Of a stretch of 5,894 nucleotides of DNA, positions 1-5,894 are shown one piece after another. Position 1 is the stretch's first letter. Every line of letters begins with the position of its first letter. The stretch comes from Hyphomonadaceae bacterium UBA1001 (GTDB lineage: Bacteria > Pseudomonadota > Alphaproteobacteria > Caulobacterales > Aquidulcibacteraceae), in NCBI GenBank assembly GCA_002291875.1, contig DBAV01000153.1, positions 1 through 5,894 of the forward strand. The letters are read 5' to 3'. Made by a program: the position numbers and the translations under genes. The notes under the pieces were generated by a model that was not told where the DNA came from, ran no database searches, and saw only the letters and a program-made list of their open reading frames with translations.

Positions 1-140
1 ACCGGACCGCCGGCCGGGGCGGCCACACCACCGGCTGGCGGGGTGGCGGTCTGTGCGCCCACGGGCGCCACACCCATCGCCAGCAGCAGCGTGGCCGCCA
101 TCGCAGCCATCGCCGCGCGCGGACGGAAAGGTTGTCTCAT
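1..140 (-). CDS. Exported protein, N-terminal fragment (3' end beyond the window); possibly a second YceI-family protein
   Basis: An ATG at 140-138 opens a frame that stays open to the left edge (46 whole codons). The product begins MRQPFRPRAA, followed by an Ala/Met/Leu-rich hydrophobic stretch (about residues 9-28) and a likely signal peptidase site after VGA (residues 27-29, before Q30). This is a classical Sec signal peptide. Residues 30-46 are a Thr/Pro/Ala/Gly-rich linker, so no domain is visible. The start is supported by GAGAGGGG (minus strand of 151-158), 10 nt upstream and overlapping the stop codon of the cytochrome b561 gene. The gap between the two genes is only 16 bp, so co-transcription and perhaps coupled translation are likely. 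Inference: because YceI and cytochrome b561 genes often occur together, sometimes with two yceI copies flanking the cytochrome, a second YceI protein is the leading guess. A different small periplasmic protein is equally compatible with what can be seen. Confidence 0.7.
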   Translation of the reverse strand, partial: MRQPFRPRAAMAAMAATLLLAMGVAPVGAQTATPPAGGVAAPAGGP

Positions 141-156
141 GATGGTGTTTCCCCTC

Positions 157-819
157 TCAGCGCAGGAACGGCAGCATACGCCCCAGAACGCCATCGCGGT
201 CCATGAACTGGTGCTTGAGTGCGGCAACAACATGGAGGACCAGCAGCCCCACCGTGACCCAGGCCAGCGCCCCGTGGGCGCTGTCGGAGGCATCGTTGAT
301 CGCCGCGCGCTGCTCGGGCGCCATGGTGCCAAAGCCCGGCAGCTTGGGGATTTCGAACAGGCCGAACCACATCGTCGGGTTCGAGAAGGTCGACGATGAC
401 ACCATCACCCAGCCGCTCAGCGGGATGCCGATCATCAGCACATAGAACAGCAGATGCGTGGTGCCCGCGGCGAACACCTGCCAGCCCGGCATGCCGGCCG
501 GCGGGGGCGGTGGTGGATTGAACAGCCGCCACACCAGGCGCAGCACCGACAGCGCCAGCACGGTGATGCCGGTCGCCTTGTGCAGCTGGATGGTTTCGAA
601 GGCGGCCCGGCGCAGCGCGTTCGCCTCGTCGGTCTGGCCGGCCGCGGCCAGCGTGCGCGCCTGGTCGATGGCATCGCCCATCCACCAGCCCGCCAGGATC
701 TGGCCGACAATTGCGGCCGCGATCAGCCAGTGCAGCGCGATGGCCACCGCGGTGTAGCGGGCCTCTCGCATGCCGTTCGGCCCCGGCAGGGGCGATACCG
801 TGATCTCGGCATTGGCCAT
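157..819 (-). CDS. Cytochrome b561 family membrane protein (CybB/YceJ-like)
   Basis: A 220-residue integral membrane protein of the bacterial cytochrome b561 family, di-haem b proteins of the inner membrane that exchange electrons with the quinone pool; E. coli CybB is a superoxide:ubiquinone oxidoreductase. Four hydrophobic helices are visible at about residues 24-47, 80-99, 118-143 and 183-201. The histidines expected to bind haem sit in family positions: H30 (ALHW, helix 1), H80 (QLHK, helix 2), H182 (SAHG) and H196 (LHVVAALKH, helix 4), with H122 and H203 as further histidines. The C-terminus KHQF...DGVLGRMLP is typical of the family. The protein is longer than E. coli CybB (176 aa), partly through an Ala/Glu-rich helix 1-2 loop (about 48-78), a PPPPPP run at 102-107 and a longer helix 3-4 loop. 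M1 is chosen over M17 because GGAGAGGG lies 7 nt upstream of it. It follows yceI by 84 bp and precedes another exported protein by 16 bp. The exact electron donor cannot be told from sequence. Confidence 0.93.
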   Translation of the reverse strand: MANAEITVSPLPGPNGMREARYTAVAIALHWLIAAAIVGQILAGWWMGDAIDQARTLAAAGQTDEANALRRAAFETIQLHKATGITVLALSVLRLVWRLFNPPPPPPAGMPGWQVFAAGTTHLLFYVLMIGIPLSGWVMVSSSTFSNPTMWFGLFEIPKLPGFGTMAPEQRAAINDASDSAHGALAWVTVGLLVLHVVAALKHQFMDRDGVLGRMLPFLR

Positions 820-826
820 GGTGGAT

Positions 827-834
827 CCCTCTCC
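827..834 (-). promoter_or_regulatory. Ribosome binding site of the cytochrome b561 gene
   Basis: The minus strand reads GGAGAGGG here, 7 nt before the ATG at 819. It fixes the start at M1. The alternative in-frame Met at codon 17 would cut into the N-terminal segment that precedes helix 1. Confidence 0.6.
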
Positions 835-837
835 GCG

Positions 838-875
838 GTGACGGCGCCCGCGCCGCGCCGACCTGTGTCGGTCAC
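838..875 (-). other. Inverted-repeat cluster in the yceI to b561 gap
   Basis: The 84-bp gap between the YceI stop and the cytochrome start holds nested inverted repeats. The outer arms are gtgac (838-842) and gtcac (871-875). Inside are ggcg/cgcc (843-846 and 851-854, 4-nt loop) and ccgac/gtcgg (858-862 and 867-871, 4-nt loop). The outer right arm and the second inner hairpin share base 871, so the two forms compete at one position. No T-run follows, so this does not look like an intrinsic terminator. It could be an mRNA processing or stability element, or simply GC-rich chance. Confidence 0.25.
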
Positions 876-903
876 GGCCGGGGTCGGGTCAATGCCGGCG
901 CGA

Positions 904-1527
904 TCAGCGGCGCAGGAATTCCGTCTCGATCCGGATGGTCACCTGCTCGCCGATGACGGGCAGGTTGGCCGTCAGGCCCCAGTCCGAGCGGTTGATGGTG
1001 GTGGTGGCCGAAAAGCCGATCGCATGGGTGCGCGCGAACATGTTGAACATGCCGCCATTGAAGGTGACGTCCATCACCACCGGGCGGGTGACGCCGCGCA
1101 TGGTCAAATTGCCGGTGACGCGGCCGGTCGTCGGGCCCGTGCGCTCGATCGCGGTAGACACGAAGGTGATCCGCGGATGGGCGGCGGCGCTGAAATAGTC
1201 GGTGCCTTCCAGCTTGTCGTCAAAGCTGGGCAGGCCGGTCGATACCGATGCGGCATCGATGTCGGCGGTCAGGGTGGAGCGCTCGGGCGCCGCGGCATTC
1301 CATTCCAGCGTGCCGTTCACCCGGTCGAAACGGGCGGTGTATATCGACAGGCCCAGATGGCTGATCGACCAGTGGACCGAGGTATGGGACGTGTCCATGC
1401 CATAGGTGCCCGAGGGCGACTCGGCCGGATTGGTGTCGGGCGCGGCGACGGCCACGGGGGTGGCCAGGACCGTCATGGCCAGCGGCGTCATGGTGGCGAG
1501 GGCAAGGGCGGCAAGGGCACGGCGCAT
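904..1527 (-). CDS. YceI family periplasmic protein
   Basis: A 207-residue exported protein of the YceI family, small lipocalin-like beta-barrels whose characterised members bind long isoprenoid or quinone-type lipids in the periplasm. Residues 1-29 are a signal peptide (MRRALAALAL, hydrophobic core, likely cleavage after AVA or AVAA near 28-29). The YceI domain fills about 42-205 with recognisable family segments: YGMDTSHTSVHWSISHLGL (42-60), the FDRVNGTLEW strand (67-76), LEGTDYFSAAAHPRITF (106-122), GNLTMRGVTRPV (139-150) and GFSATTTINRSDWG (171-184). The length is normal for the family. The ATG at 1527 is preceded by GGAGA with 7 nt between it and the start. The gene lies directly upstream of a cytochrome b561, the arrangement seen in E. 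coli yceI-yceJ, which suggests a shared role in membrane quinone/isoprenoid handling or stress response. The ligand cannot be assigned from sequence alone. Confidence 0.93.
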   Translation of the reverse strand: MRRALAALALATMTPLAMTVLATPVAVAAPDTNPAESPSGTYGMDTSHTSVHWSISHLGLSIYTARFDRVNGTLEWNAAAPERSTLTADIDAASVSTGLPSFDDKLEGTDYFSAAAHPRITFVSTAIERTGPTTGRVTGNLTMRGVTRPVVMDVTFNGGMFNMFARTHAIGFSATTTINRSDWGLTANLPVIGEQVTIRIETEFLRR

Positions 1528-1539
1528 GGGGGGGTCTCC

Positions 1540-1560
1540 GGTTCGGTGTCACCGCGAACC
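1540..1560 (-). promoter_or_regulatory. Palindrome upstream of yceI, candidate operator
   Basis: A 21-bp inverted repeat with perfect 6-bp arms, ggttcg (1540-1545) and cgaacc (1555-1560). A second, offset palindrome, cggtg-t-caccg, lies inside it at 1544-1554. It ends just upstream of the yceI ribosome binding site and overlaps the proposed -10 element, which is where a repressor would sit. It could equally form a small hairpin in the 5' end of the transcript. The repeat is seen directly; its function is inferred. Confidence 0.4.
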
Positions 1561-1584
1561 TAGAGCGTGGCGGCTGGCTGCCAA
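1557..1584 (-). promoter_or_regulatory. Candidate promoter for the yceI / b561 unit
   Basis: On the minus strand, TTGGCA (1584-1579, five of six matches to the -35 consensus) is followed after 16 bp by TAGGTT (1562-1557, a weak three-of-six -10). Transcription would start near 1550, giving a leader of about 23 nt. The -10 match is poor, so this is tentative. Alphaproteobacterial promoters often deviate from the E. coli consensus. Confidence 0.3.
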
Positions 1585-1603
1585 GCGGCCCGCACGCCTG
1601 GCG

Positions 1604-1619
1604 CAGTGAACACAGTGTT
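1604..1619. repeat. Short AT-richer palindrome aacac-a-gtgtt with a cagtg direct repeat
   Basis: The sequence aacac-a-gtgtt at 1609-1619 is a perfect 5-bp inverted repeat around one central base. It overlaps a direct repeat of cagtg (1604-1608 and 1613-1617). It lies about 80-90 bp before the yceI start, upstream of the candidate -35, where an activator could bind. It stands out because its surroundings are nearly all G and C. No regulator family can be assigned. Confidence 0.3.
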
Positions 1620-1690
1620 TCCGTCCGCGCCGTGGTGGGGTCGGTGGTGGGGCTGGCGGCGGCGCACCGGGTCTTGCCGCCCCCGCGCCT

Positions 1691-4600
1691 CTATTCGGCC
1701 GGCTGGCGGGTGCCCGGCCCGTCGCGCTCGCCGGCCTCCCACGCCTCGATCGCCTGGGCACGCGCCTCGGGGCTGCCGCTGAACCGCACCAGGAGGTCGT
1801 ACAGCACCGGCACGACAAACAAGGTCAGGGCCGTGGCGAACGAGACCCCGAACACCACCACGACGCCGATGGCCTCGCGGCTCTCGGCCCCGGCCCCGGT
1901 CGAGGTGATGAGGGGTATGGCGCCGACCACGGTGGCGATCGAGGTCATCAGGATCGGGCGCAGGCGCAGTTCGGACGCTTCGAGGATGGCAGCGCGCCCC
2001 GCCATGCCGCGGTCGCGCAGCTGGTTCGCGAACTCGACGATCAGGATGCCGTTCTTGGCCGCAAGGCCTATCAGGATGATCAACCCGATCTGCGAATAGA
2101 TGTTCAGCGACGCATCGAAGGCATAAAGGCCGAACAGCCCCCCTGCGACCGCGATCGGAACCGTCAGCATGATGGTCAGCGGGTGGACGAAACTCTCGAA
2201 CTGGGCGGCCAGGACCAGATAGACGATCAGCAGCGCGGCCAGGAAGGCAAAGAGGATGCCGCCCGCAGCGTCGCGGAACTGCTTGGCCGCACCGGTATAG
2301 TCTATCTTGGCGCTGGTGCCGGCGATCTCGGCCTGCGCTGCCGCCTCGAGCACGGCCAGCCCCTCGCCCAGCGTGGCACCGGGCGCCAGCGAGGCCTGCA
2401 CCGCCACCGCGCGCATGCGGTTGACGCGGTTGCGTCCGGCTTCGTCGCCGACGGTGCGCAGGCTGACCAGGTTGGACAGCGGGATCAGCTGGCCGGTGCG
2501 GTCCGACCGGACCTGGACGGATTCGAGGTCCACCAGCCCCTCGCGCTGGGTGCGCTCGGCCTGGATGATGACGTCGAACTCCTCGCCGCGGTCCTGGAAG
2601 GTGGTGACCCGGCGTGACCCCATCAGCGCCTCGAGCGTGCGCCCGATCGCCTGGGTGGAGACGCCCAGGGCCGCCGCCCGTTCGCGGTCGATGTCCACCA
2701 CCACGCGCGGGCTGGAGGGGTCATAGTTGGACCGCGGCCGCAGCAGCAGCGGGTTGTCGCGCACACGGTCCACGACCCGCTCGGCGATGCCGGCGATCTC
2801 GCCATAGGTGCCGCCCGCGATGATGATCGACACGTTGTCCCCGGCCCCGCCGCCGCCCTGCTGGATCGGGCCGGGCATGACGGCGCGGAACACCGCCCCC
2901 GGGATGGTGGCGAGGTCGCGGTTCATCTCGGCGACGATTTCCTGGCCCGAGCGCTCGCGCTCGTCCCACGGCGCCATGAAGACCCGCCCGAAGCCGCGGT
3001 TGAAGCGGTTGGTTCCGATGTCCTGGAAGGACGGCACCACGATGAGGAAGCGGGTGACCTCGCCACGCTCGACATAGGCCTGAAGCTTGGCCTCGGCCTG
3101 GAGCATGATGTCGAGCGAGACCTCGAACGAGGCGCCCTCGGGTGCGGTCATGATGATCGAGGCATTGCCGCGGTCTTCCTCGGGCACCAGCTCGCCGGGC
3201 AGCTGCTGCAACAACCACCACCCGCCGCCGGCCACCACCAGGAACACCAGCACCGTGGCCCAGCGCAGCCGCAGCACCAGCTCGAGCGAGCCGCGATAGG
3301 ACCGCCGCAGCCCCAGCACCATGCGCTCGGTGAACCGCGCCAGCGGCGAGGCGCCGCCCGCGGGCCGCAGCAGCAGCGAGCACATCATCGGCGTCAGCGT
3401 CAGCGAACAGAACGCCGAGACCGCGATGACCCCGGCCACCACGACCGCCAGCTCGATGAACAGCCGGCCGATATAGCCGCCCACGAACAGCAGCGGCACG
3501 AACACCGCCACCAGCACGGACGAGGTGGCGATCACCGCAAAGGCGATCTCGCGCGTGCCGCGGATCGAGGCGACCGGTACGGGCTCGCCCTCGTCCAACC
3601 GCCGCTGGACATTTTCCAGCACCACGATCGAGTCGTCGACCACCAGTCCGATCGACAGCACCAGTGCCAGCAGGGTCAGAAGATTGATCGAGAAGCCGAA
3701 CAGCGCGATGATCGCGAACGCACCCAGCAGGCACACCGGGATGACCGCCGCCGGCACCAGCGCCGCCCGGAACGACCCCAGGAACAGGAAGATCACCAGG
3801 ACGACCAAGATCACCGCTTCGATCAGGGTCTGCCAGACCTTGTCCACCGCCTCCGAGATGAAGACGGTCGAGTCGAACGCCACGATGATGTCGGTGCCCT
3901 CGGGCAGGGTCGGCCGGATGCGTTCGATCTCGGCCTTGACCGCGTCGCCGACCTCGATGGCATTCGAGCGCGACTGGCGCACGATGCCCAGCCCGATCTG
4001 GTCCACCCCATTGCCGCGGAACAGCCTTCGGGTTTCCTCGGCCGCGACTTCGACACGGGCCACCTCGCCAAGGCGGATCTGGTGGCCGGCGGCACTGCGC
4101 CCCACGGGCAGGCGCTGGAACTGCTCGACGGTCTCGAAACCGCGGGTGACGCGCACCGTATAGTCGCGCTGGGTGCCCTGAAGGTATCCGCCCGGCAGCT
4201 CGATGTTCTGGCTGCGCAGGGCGGCATCGACATCGTCGACCGTCAGCCCGCGCGCGGCCAGCGCCTCGGGGTCCAGCCAGACGCGCATCGAGGGCCTCTG
4301 GCCGCCGCCGACCCGCACCGTCGCCACACCCGGCAGCACCGAAAGCCGGTCGACCACGAACCGCTCGGCATAGTCGGTCAGCTCGACCCGCGACAGCGTG
4401 GTCGAATCCATGTTGAACCAGATGATCGGATCGGCGTCCGCGTCGGTCTTGAAGACTTCGGGCGCGTCCGCACCCACCGGCAATTGTCCGGTGATCCGCG
4501 ACACCGCATTGCGGACATCGTTGGCGGCGGCCTCGATGTCCCGCGACAGCAGGAAGGTGATGGTGATGCTGGAACGCCCGTCGCGCGACTGGGATTCGAT

Positions 4601-4837
4601 CAGGTCGATGCCCTCGATCCCGGCCAGCTGGTTCTCGATCACCTGGGTGACGGTCGTTTCCATCACCTCGGCCGAGGCGCCGCGATAGCCGACATTGACC
4701 GACACGACCGGCGGATCGACGTCGGGCAGTTCGCGCAGCGGCAGGCCAAAGAACGCGATCGCACCGAAGACGATGATCAGCAGGCTGGCCACCAGGGCCA
4801 GCACCGGGCGCTTGACCGAGATGTCCGAGATCATCAT
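1691..4837 (-). CDS. RND efflux transporter permease subunit (HAE1/AcrB-type)
   Basis: A 1048-residue inner-membrane pump protein of the resistance-nodulation-division superfamily, which exports hydrophobic or amphiphilic compounds in exchange for protons as a trimer. The whole family architecture is present: helix 1 (about 11-31), first porter half (about 35-330), helices 2-6 (about 335-490), helix 7 (about 527-546), second porter half (about 550-855) and helices 8-12 (about 858-1018). The proton-relay residues are intact: the Asp pair D401-D402 in LVVDDSIVVLEN on helix 4 and K928 in LAAKNGILIVEFANQL on helix 10. The Asp-Asp/Lys set marks the multidrug (HAE1) group rather than the heavy-metal group. 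The N-terminus (MMISDISVKRPVLALV) and length are normal, so the gene looks complete. The ATG at 4837 overlaps the adaptor stop as ATGA, and GGAG lies 10 nt upstream. A second ATG follows directly but is farther from that site. The substrate cannot be predicted. No outer-membrane factor follows; the next gene downstream is yceI after 163 bp. Confidence 0.96.
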   Translation of the reverse strand: MMISDISVKRPVLALVASLLIIVFGAIAFFGLPLRELPDVDPPVVSVNVGYRGASAEVMETTVTQVIENQLAGIEGIDLIESQSRDGRSSITITFLLSRDIEAAANDVRNAVSRITGQLPVGADAPEVFKTDADADPIIWFNMDSTTLSRVELTDYAERFVVDRLSVLPGVATVRVGGGQRPSMRVWLDPEALAARGLTVDDVDAALRSQNIELPGGYLQGTQRDYTVRVTRGFETVEQFQRLPVGRSAAGHQIRLGEVARVEVAAEETRRLFRGNGVDQIGLGIVRQSRSNAIEVGDAVKAEIERIRPTLPEGTDIIVAFDSTVFISEAVDKVWQTLIEAVILVVLVIFLFLGSFRAALVPAAVIPVCLLGAFAIIALFGFSINLLTLLALVLSIGLVVDDSIVVLENVQRRLDEGEPVPVASIRGTREIAFAVIATSSVLVAVFVPLLFVGGYIGRLFIELAVVVAGVIAVSAFCSLTLTPMMCSLLLRPAGGASPLARFTERMVLGLRRSYRGSLELVLRLRWATVLVFLVVAGGGWWLLQQLPGELVPEEDRGNASIIMTAPEGASFEVSLDIMLQAEAKLQAYVERGEVTRFLIVVPSFQDIGTNRFNRGFGRVFMAPWDERERSGQEIVAEMNRDLATIPGAVFRAVMPGPIQQGGGGAGDNVSIIIAGGTYGEIAGIAERVVDRVRDNPLLLRPRSNYDPSSPRVVVDIDRERAAALGVSTQAIGRTLEALMGSRRVTTFQDRGEEFDVIIQAERTQREGLVDLESVQVRSDRTGQLIPLSNLVSLRTVGDEAGRNRVNRMRAVAVQASLAPGATLGEGLAVLEAAAQAEIAGTSAKIDYTGAAKQFRDAAGGILFAFLAALLIVYLVLAAQFESFVHPLTIMLTVPIAVAGGLFGLYAFDASLNIYSQIGLIILIGLAAKNGILIVEFANQLRDRGMAGRAAILEASELRLRPILMTSIATVVGAIPLITSTGAGAESREAIGVVVVFGVSFATALTLFVVPVLYDLLVRFSGSPEARAQAIEAWEAGERDGPGTRQPAE

Positions 4838-5894
4838 CCGCGTGGCGCTCCGGCCGTCACGGGGGCGGCCGCGTCGGCCGCGGCCGGCGGCTGGATGCGC
4901 ACCGGCTGGCCCGGCCGGACCCGGTTAACCCCCTCCATCACGATGCGCGCGTCGGCGGCGAGGCCCTCGAGAATTTCGACCCGGCCATCCTGGCGCCGTC
5001 CGGTGGTCACGGTGGCCGGGCGCACGACATCGCGTCCCTCGGCCGATACGATGGTCATGACCTGACTCTGCTCGCCGCGGTCGATCAGCGCCAGTTCAGG
5101 CACCGACAGCGACTGGCGCGGCTGGGCGCGGACCGCCACCTGCAGCAGCATTCCCGGCCTCAGTGCGCCCGCCCGGTTGGGGATCAGCGCGCGCGCGCGG
5201 ACCGTGCGGGTCTGGGGATTGACCCGGCTGTCCAGGGTGGCGACGCGGCCGGTGAACACTTGGTCGGGGACCGCCGCGGCGCGCGCCTCGAGTGCGACGC
5301 CGGGACGGACATATTGCATGTCCACTTCCGGCACATCGAAATCCAGCTTGATGGTCGAGGTGTCGTCGATGGTGGCCAGCGGATCGCCGGGCCGCGCCAG
5401 TGCACCGGCCGACACCGTGCGCAGGCCCATGCGGCCGCTGAAGGGTGCGCGGATGAAGCGCTCCTCGACGCGGGCGGCCAGCGCATCGACGCGCGCGGCG
5501 GCGCGGTCCCTGGCAGCGACCGCCGTATCCAGGCGCGCCTTGGGCGCAAGCTGGCGGTCGGCCAGTTCCTGGATGCGGTCCAGATTGGTCTGGGCCTCGG
5601 CCAGGACGGCGCGCGCCTCGGTCAGGTCGGCCTGCTGCTCGAGGCTGGCCAGTTCGACCAGCACCTGCCCGCGCCGAACGAAATCCCCGCTCTCGAAGCG
5701 GACGGCCCGCACCACATCGGTGACCTTGGACGAAATGACGGCGGCCTCGTTGGCGCTGGCGGTGCCCGGCGCCTCGACCAATTGATAGAAGGTCGCGGTC
5801 GCCGGCGACCCGGCGACGACCACGGGCGCTTCGCCACGCGGCGCGCCTGCTCCGGGCGGACCGCCTGTCGGTCGCGCGGCGGCCTGCTGGCCGG
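4834..5894 (-). CDS. RND efflux periplasmic adaptor subunit (HlyD/MFP family), N-terminus beyond the window
   Basis: The adaptor that links an RND permease to an outer-membrane channel in the periplasm. The frame is open to the right edge, giving 352 visible residues. The GTG at 5823 is an internal Val in VVVAGSPATATF, not a convincing start: 23 further in-frame codons upstream encode a Gly/Pro/Ala linker as expected after a signal peptide or lipobox, which must lie outside. Visible order (numbered from the edge): first membrane-proximal strand and lipoyl half (about 24-83, with GDFVRRGQVLVEL), a coiled-coil hairpin (about 82-142, rich in Ala, Glu and Arg), second lipoyl half with IRAPFSGRMG (about 147-156) and SAGALARPGDPLATI, beta-barrel (about 181-255, with NPQTRTVRAR and LRPGM), and membrane-proximal domain (about 259-333), ending in an Ala/Pro tail. 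The fairly short hairpin is typical of adaptors for HAE1 pumps. Its TGA overlaps the permease ATG by 4 bases, so the two are translationally coupled. Confidence 0.94.
   Translation of the reverse strand, partial: GQQAAARPTGGPPGAGAPRGEAPVVVAGSPATATFYQLVEAPGTASANEAAVISSKVTDVVRAVRFESGDFVRRGQVLVELASLEQQADLTEARAVLAEAQTNLDRIQELADRQLAPKARLDTAVAARDRAAARVDALAARVEERFIRAPFSGRMGLRTVSAGALARPGDPLATIDDTSTIKLDFDVPEVDMQYVRPGVALEARAAAVPDQVFTGRVATLDSRVNPQTRTVRARALIPNRAGALRPGMLLQVAVRAQPRQSLSVPELALIDRGEQSQVMTIVSAEGRDVVRPATVTTGRRQDGRVEILEGLAADARIVMEGVNRVRPGQPVRIQPPAAADAAAPVTAGAPRG

Noticed and set aside
454..1563. Long plus-strand open frame (369 codons) opposite the cytochrome b561 and yceI genes
   Set aside because: The product is low-complexity, rich in Gly, Arg, His and Ala, with no recognisable domain. 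It runs antisense to two clearly real genes and is the usual artefact of strong third-position GC bias.
1658..1681. Hairpin ggcggc/gccgcc just after the permease stop as an intrinsic terminator
   Set aside because: The stem is 6 bp with a 12-nt loop, and the minus-strand sequence after it is GC-rich with no T-run. Factor-dependent termination cannot be judged from sequence here.
2721..3734. Minus-strand open frame (337 codons) inside the RND permease gene in another frame
   Set aside because: It lies wholly within the conserved permease and encodes an Arg/Gly/Ala-rich shadow product.
4082..5065. Plus-strand open frame (327 codons) opposite the permease and adaptor genes
   Set aside because: It spans the junction of two coupled minus-strand genes, has an Arg/Gly/Asp/His-rich composition, and shows no domain or convincing ribosome binding site.
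5821..5823. GTG as the start of the membrane fusion protein
   Set aside because: The frame remains open for 23 codons upstream to the window edge, a start here would leave no signal peptide, and it would fall within a beta-strand (VVVAG). The gene is better treated as cut by the window.
1..5894. Mobile element, CRISPR array, tRNA or toxin-antitoxin content
   Set aside because: No long direct or inverted repeats, spacer-repeat periodicity, transposase-like frames or tRNA-like sequence were seen. Coding density and composition look even across the window.

Overview
The window is GC-rich, densely packed bacterial DNA in which every supported gene is on the minus strand. The gene types (an HAE1-type RND pump with its adaptor, and a YceI / cytochrome b561 pair), the exported proteins with Ala/Gly/Pro linkers and the strong G/C third-position bias point to a Gram-negative proteobacterium. 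A high-GC alphaproteobacterium is the best guess. That placement is inferred from style and gene content, not from a marker gene.

Layout in the direction of transcription (right to left): (1) 5894-4834, a periplasmic membrane fusion protein (RND adaptor) whose N-terminus lies beyond the right edge; (2) 4837-1691, a complete 1048-residue inner-membrane RND permease that overlaps the adaptor by 4 bases (ATGA); (3) a 163-bp intergenic region (1690-1528) with a candidate promoter and two short palindromes; (4) 1527-904, an exported YceI-family protein; (5) an 84-bp gap with inverted repeats; (6) 819-157, a four-helix cytochrome b561; (7) 140-1, the first 46 codons of another exported protein, starting 16 bp after the cytochrome stop and running off the left edge.

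The genes fall into two functional groups. The adaptor and permease make up two parts of a tripartite, proton-driven efflux pump. The outer-membrane channel is not in this window and could lie upstream of the adaptor or elsewhere in the genome. YceI plus cytochrome b561 is a recurrent pairing in proteobacteria (compare E. coli yceI-yceJ), linked to the quinone/isoprenoid and redox state of the periplasmic membrane face. The small exported gene after the cytochrome is probably part of the same transcript and may be a second YceI paralogue, but the visible part covers only the signal peptide and linker.

I see no mobile element, CRISPR array, RNA gene or clearly novel system. The most useful second looks are the palindrome overlapping the predicted yceI promoter and the identity of the truncated exported protein at the left edge.
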